DNA from: an uncultured bacterium
GTDB taxonomy: Bacteria > Bdellovibrionota_C > UBA2361 > SZUA-149 > CALKYB01
Direction: 5' to 3'
DNA length: 6,925 bases
Assembly: GCA_938003565.1 (NCBI GenBank)
Contig: CALKYB010000286.1
Coordinates: forward strand, 1-6,925
Shown here piece by piece: positions 4,920 through 6,925 of the stretch; position 1 is the first letter of the stretch; the number at the start of each line of letters is the position of its first letter. The notes under the pieces are model-generated. The model did not search any database, had not been told where the DNA came from, and saw only the letters and a list, made by a program, of their open reading frames with translations. The translations under genes and the position numbers were made by a program.

Positions 4920-6596
4920 ATGATCTCAGAGAACTTTCCTATTGGGGACTCCCCGCTTTTTCCAGCTCCACACATTAAGGAGGCGGTACCTCACAACGTA
5001 AAAACTCTCCAACAGCTCCTTGAAACTCGGGAGAATGATGTAGGTATTCTTTTTGCGCTGGCAAATTTATCGTTCTACGAAAACTGCCCAGGAGAGTCTC
5101 TAGAGTATTTTAGAAAAGCTATTGCCATAGAAGCAACCAGACCCGAGCTTTTCTCAAACCAAGCTATTGTTCTCTACAGCCTTCAAAGAATAGCTGAAGC
5201 AAGAAAATCTTTCGAGGTCGCCCTTGAGCTAGACTCGGAATACGAAGACGGTCTATACTATTTTGCCCACCTACATCTCTCACTTGGAGCACATGAGTCT
5301 GCGAAAAAGCTTCTGAAGCGTTTAACTAGAATCAACTCAATTCACGTCAAAGGCCTAGCTCTTTTGGGCTATAGCTATCAAGAGATTGGTGAGACCTCTC
5401 TTGCCAACAATTACTATCGCCAAGTTTACTCCCTGGACCCAACAATTGCCTGGGTCAAACACAGACTCTGCAAGCTAGATTTTAAAGCTGGTAAGGAAAA
5501 ATTTGAAGAAAAAGAGCTAATCGAAGCATTCAAAATTTGGTCAAAAGCGCATGAGCTATTCAAACCATCATTTATCTCTGATAAAGAGATTTCTAAAGAG
5601 TTCAAGAAGCTTAGAATCTACTTCAATGAAAAAAATTTAATCAATCCCATTATAGATAACTACAAACAGTTAGCTAAAAAAGGAGATACGATAGAGGGTA
5701 AGTTTTTTCATCAATTATTCTGCCAGTTTTACTTCAGTGTTGGTCTTTTTCCTGACTTTTACTTGGAGCAAGATAAAACCACCTCAGAACAAGAGTTTTG
5801 GAATGAGTCCCTCGAAACTTTAGGGCAACACCCTTTTGCAAACTTTAAAATCGCAGTTGCTCTTAGCTATGAAGGAAAATTAGAAGAAGCTCTAAGACTA
5901 TTTAGACTATGCGAGGATACGCTTTTACCAAAAAAACAAGAAAGTCTTAGCTTAGGAAAAATTGTGGTCTTTATTAAGATGCTCCTGCGTTTGCCAACAG
6001 AAGATTCCATAGAAATATCATCGGCCACAGATGAAGCCTGGCTAGAAGCCGGGTGGAAGAATAAGTTGGAGCGAAATCTTTGGAAGGAATCTGGCTTCGA
6101 ACCGAAGGAAGCTAAAAGCTGGGCCAAGCTAGATTTACTTCCCAAACAAGCTAGAGAATGGCGCAAGGTATTTAGTGACCCAGAACTTGCCAAACCTTGG
6201 CTTGATAACAAGATTGAGAAACCCAAGGAAGCCAAGTTCTATTTAAAAGCAGAAATCACCCCGAAGGCCGCAAAGCAATGGGCAAGAAACTTTACTCACG
6301 GTCCCCAAAAAGCTGTTCAGTGTTATAATGCTGGTCTAAAAAATCCAGAAGAAGCAGAGAAGTGGTTAGGGGTTTTCACACTCCCATGGGAAGCTGCCAG
6401 ATGGGCAGATCTGGGACTCTCCCCAGAAGAAGCAGCTGCTAGTTTCAGAGAGGGAGTTAGTGAACCCTATGAAGCCAAAAAGCTATTGGATGAAAGTAAA
6501 ATTGCCAAGTCAAAAGACGAAACTACCGAAGAAGAATCCAAACCTGATAGCTTAGATTCTCCAAAGACAAATCTGGAATCAACTTCTATTGAATAA
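4920..6596 (+). CDS. TPR protein with a C-terminal array of 13-14-residue Trp/PxxA repeats
   Basis: This 558-residue protein has no signal peptide or membrane segment, so it is probably cytoplasmic. Residues 41-176 form four consecutive 34-residue TPRs (41-74, 75-108, 109-142, 143-176): the small residue at position 8 is present in all, Ala at position 20 in three (Ser in the first), and an aromatic at 24 in three. A further TPR-like unit sits at 305-338 within a helical middle region (177-370). Residues 374-521 are a different array: ten units of 13-14 residues, each with Pro-x-x-Ala (Pro at 395, 408, 421, 435, 448, 462, 476, 489, 502, 516), most starting with Trp. The last 35 residues are acidic and Ser/Thr-rich, probably disordered. 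TPRs usually bind proteins, so a scaffold or adaptor role is the reasonable inference; no catalytic motif is seen. The ATG at 4920 has only a weak TAGGT ribosome site. The stop overlaps the A-run of the minus-strand terminator. Confidence 0.85.
   Translation: MISENFPIGDSPLFPAPHIKEAVPHNVKTLQQLLETRENDVGILFALANLSFYENCPGESLEYFRKAIAIEATRPELFSNQAIVLYSLQRIAEARKSFEVALELDSEYEDGLYYFAHLHLSLGAHESAKKLLKRLTRINSIHVKGLALLGYSYQEIGETSLANNYYRQVYSLDPTIAWVKHRLCKLDFKAGKEKFEEKELIEAFKIWSKAHELFKPSFISDKEISKEFKKLRIYFNEKNLINPIIDNYKQLAKKGDTIEGKFFHQLFCQFYFSVGLFPDFYLEQDKTTSEQEFWNESLETLGQHPFANFKIAVALSYEGKLEEALRLFRLCEDTLLPKKQESLSLGKIVVFIKMLLRLPTEDSIEISSATDEAWLEAGWKNKLERNLWKESGFEPKEAKSWAKLDLLPKQAREWRKVFSDPELAKPWLDNKIEKPKEAKFYLKAEITPKAAKQWARNFTHGPQKAVQCYNAGLKNPEEAEKWLGVFTLPWEAARWADLGLSPEEAAASFREGVSEPYEAKKLLDESKIAKSKDETTEEESKPDSLDSPKTNLESTSIE
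6081..6482 (+). repeat. Protein-level tandem repeat: ten 13-14-residue W...PxxA units
   Basis: This covers residues 388-521 of the TPR protein. Units begin with Trp or an equivalent (W388, W401, W414, W427, Y441, W454, C468, W482, W495, S508) and all ten have Ala exactly three residues after Pro. Examples are WKESGFEPKEAKS, WAKLDLLPKQARE and WADLGLSPEEAAA. Unit lengths are 13, 13, 13, 14, 13, 14, 14, 13, 13 and 14. A degenerate unit without Pro precedes them (W374, WLEAGWKNKLERNL). The DNA copies are diverged, so the expansion is old and not a recent slippage product. Confidence 0.9.
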
Positions 6597-6627
6597 AAAA
6601 AGCGTCTGCACTGAGCGGTGCAGACGC
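6595..6627 (-). terminator. Intrinsic terminator for minus-strand transcription
   Basis: GCGTCTGCAC (6602-6611) pairs perfectly with GTGCAGACGC (6618-6627) over 10 bp with a six-base loop. On the minus strand it is followed at once by seven T (A-run 6595-6601 on plus). On the plus strand it is followed by C and G runs with no T-run, so it is oriented to stop transcripts arriving from the right. Its U-tract overlaps the TAA stop of the TPR gene. Confidence 0.8.
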
Positions 6628-6865
6628 CGGGGGTTCGGGTGCTGGGAGGTGACATTACTAAAGAGTTACTTCAGTAACTACCTATTACCGAGCAATTTAC
6701 AGGCCAAAACTTCAATTATCAGCTAAGTGGTTGAAAGTAGTAAGAAAGGGTTTTTTATACGAGGATCTATTAGCGGCATTTAGTAGATTCTCGGACATAA
6801 ATGTACAAAAAGGTGGCGAAAAATGAACAACTTCCCCTCCTCCGCTCTTGAAATCTGGCGAAAAC
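6628..6865. other. Intergenic region: long 3' UTR or possible small RNA on the minus strand
   Basis: This 238-bp region lies between the stop of the right-edge gene and the terminator that serves it. Adjacent to the terminator it is strongly G-rich on plus (GGGGG, GGG, GGG, GG at about 6629-6649). Next comes a perfect 6-bp hairpin, AGTTAC/GTAACT with a four-base loop (6664-6679). The remainder is AT-rich with no ORF beyond about 20 codons. None of the tmRNA, SRP RNA, RNase P RNA, 5S rRNA or tRNA signatures I know is visible on either strand. Confidence 0.4.
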
Positions 6866-6925
6866 CTAGCTGTTTCTAGACTCCAACTTAGCCAACACCT
6901 CTTGAAACCCTAGCCCCTGGTTTTC
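6866..6925 (-). CDS. C-terminal end of an unidentified protein (cut by window edge)
   Basis: Reading leftward from the edge, one minus-strand frame stays open for 19 codons and ends in TAG at 6866-6868. The residues (ENQGLGFQEVLAKLESRNS) look like an amphipathic C-terminal helix. The other two minus-strand frames hit stops within 12 codons. The strong terminator downstream in the same direction supports a real minus-strand gene here. Too little is visible to name the product. Confidence 0.55.
   Translation of the reverse strand, partial: ENQGLGFQEVLAKLESRNS

Noticed and set aside
6628..6865. A tmRNA gene (suggested by the presence of smpB), SRP RNA, 5S rRNA or tRNA
   Set aside because: I looked for a tag-peptide reading frame, the SRP GGAAGGAAGCAGC-type loop, 5S core sequences and a T-arm with CCA end on both strands and found none.
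6823..6879. 18-codon plus-strand ORF (MNNFPSSALEIWRKPSCF) with AGGTGG six bases upstream
   Set aside because: It is very short, has no recognisable character, and overlaps antisense the end of the better supported minus-strand gene. The Shine-Dalgarno match alone is not enough.

Overview
The window is a compact, moderately AT-rich stretch of bacterial chromosome with seven protein-coding genes, one of them cut at each edge in addition to five complete ones. A lipoprotein signal peptide with a non-Asp residue after the lipid-anchored Cys, and a cytoplasmic NagZ (peptidoglycan recycling), suggest a Gram-negative host. The mix of a HELTH-type lipoprotein peptidase, a SseB-like protein and a TPR protein would fit a Bdellovibrionota or deltaproteobacteria-like lineage. 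That placement is inference; no marker here settles it. There is no transposase, integrase, CRISPR array, tRNA or rRNA, so this looks like ordinary chromosome rather than a mobile region.

Layout from left to right. The left edge cuts a minus-strand FKBP-type peptidyl-prolyl isomerase (start at 160). Upstream of it and in the same direction lies a lipoprotein with a zinc-peptidase HELTH motif (334-1542). A small orphan helical protein (1722-2126, plus) converges on smpB (2146-2592, minus), the tmRNA partner in ribosome rescue. Diverging from smpB is nagZ (2702-3769, plus), a beta-N-acetylglucosaminidase of cell-wall recycling. nagZ converges with only one base to spare on a SseB-like gene (3771-4688, minus). 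Across a 231-bp divergent spacer is a 558-residue TPR protein (4920-6596, plus). Immediately after it stands a strong intrinsic terminator that faces the opposite way and serves transcription arriving from the right edge, where the last 19 codons of another minus-strand gene are visible (6866-6925).

Functionally, smpB (translation quality control), FKBP (folding) and nagZ (wall recycling) are housekeeping genes with no evident shared pathway. The alternating strands mean that only the lipoprotein/FKBP pair could be an operon, and even they are 173 bp apart.

The most unusual item is the C-terminal half of the TPR protein. About ten consecutive 13-14-residue units each carry a Pro-x-x-Ala motif, usually preceded by a Trp seven or eight residues earlier, and they look like an array of single short helices. 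The second item of interest is the 238-bp GC-patchy, hairpin-bearing interval between the right-edge gene and its apparent terminator, which could be a long 3' UTR or a small RNA.
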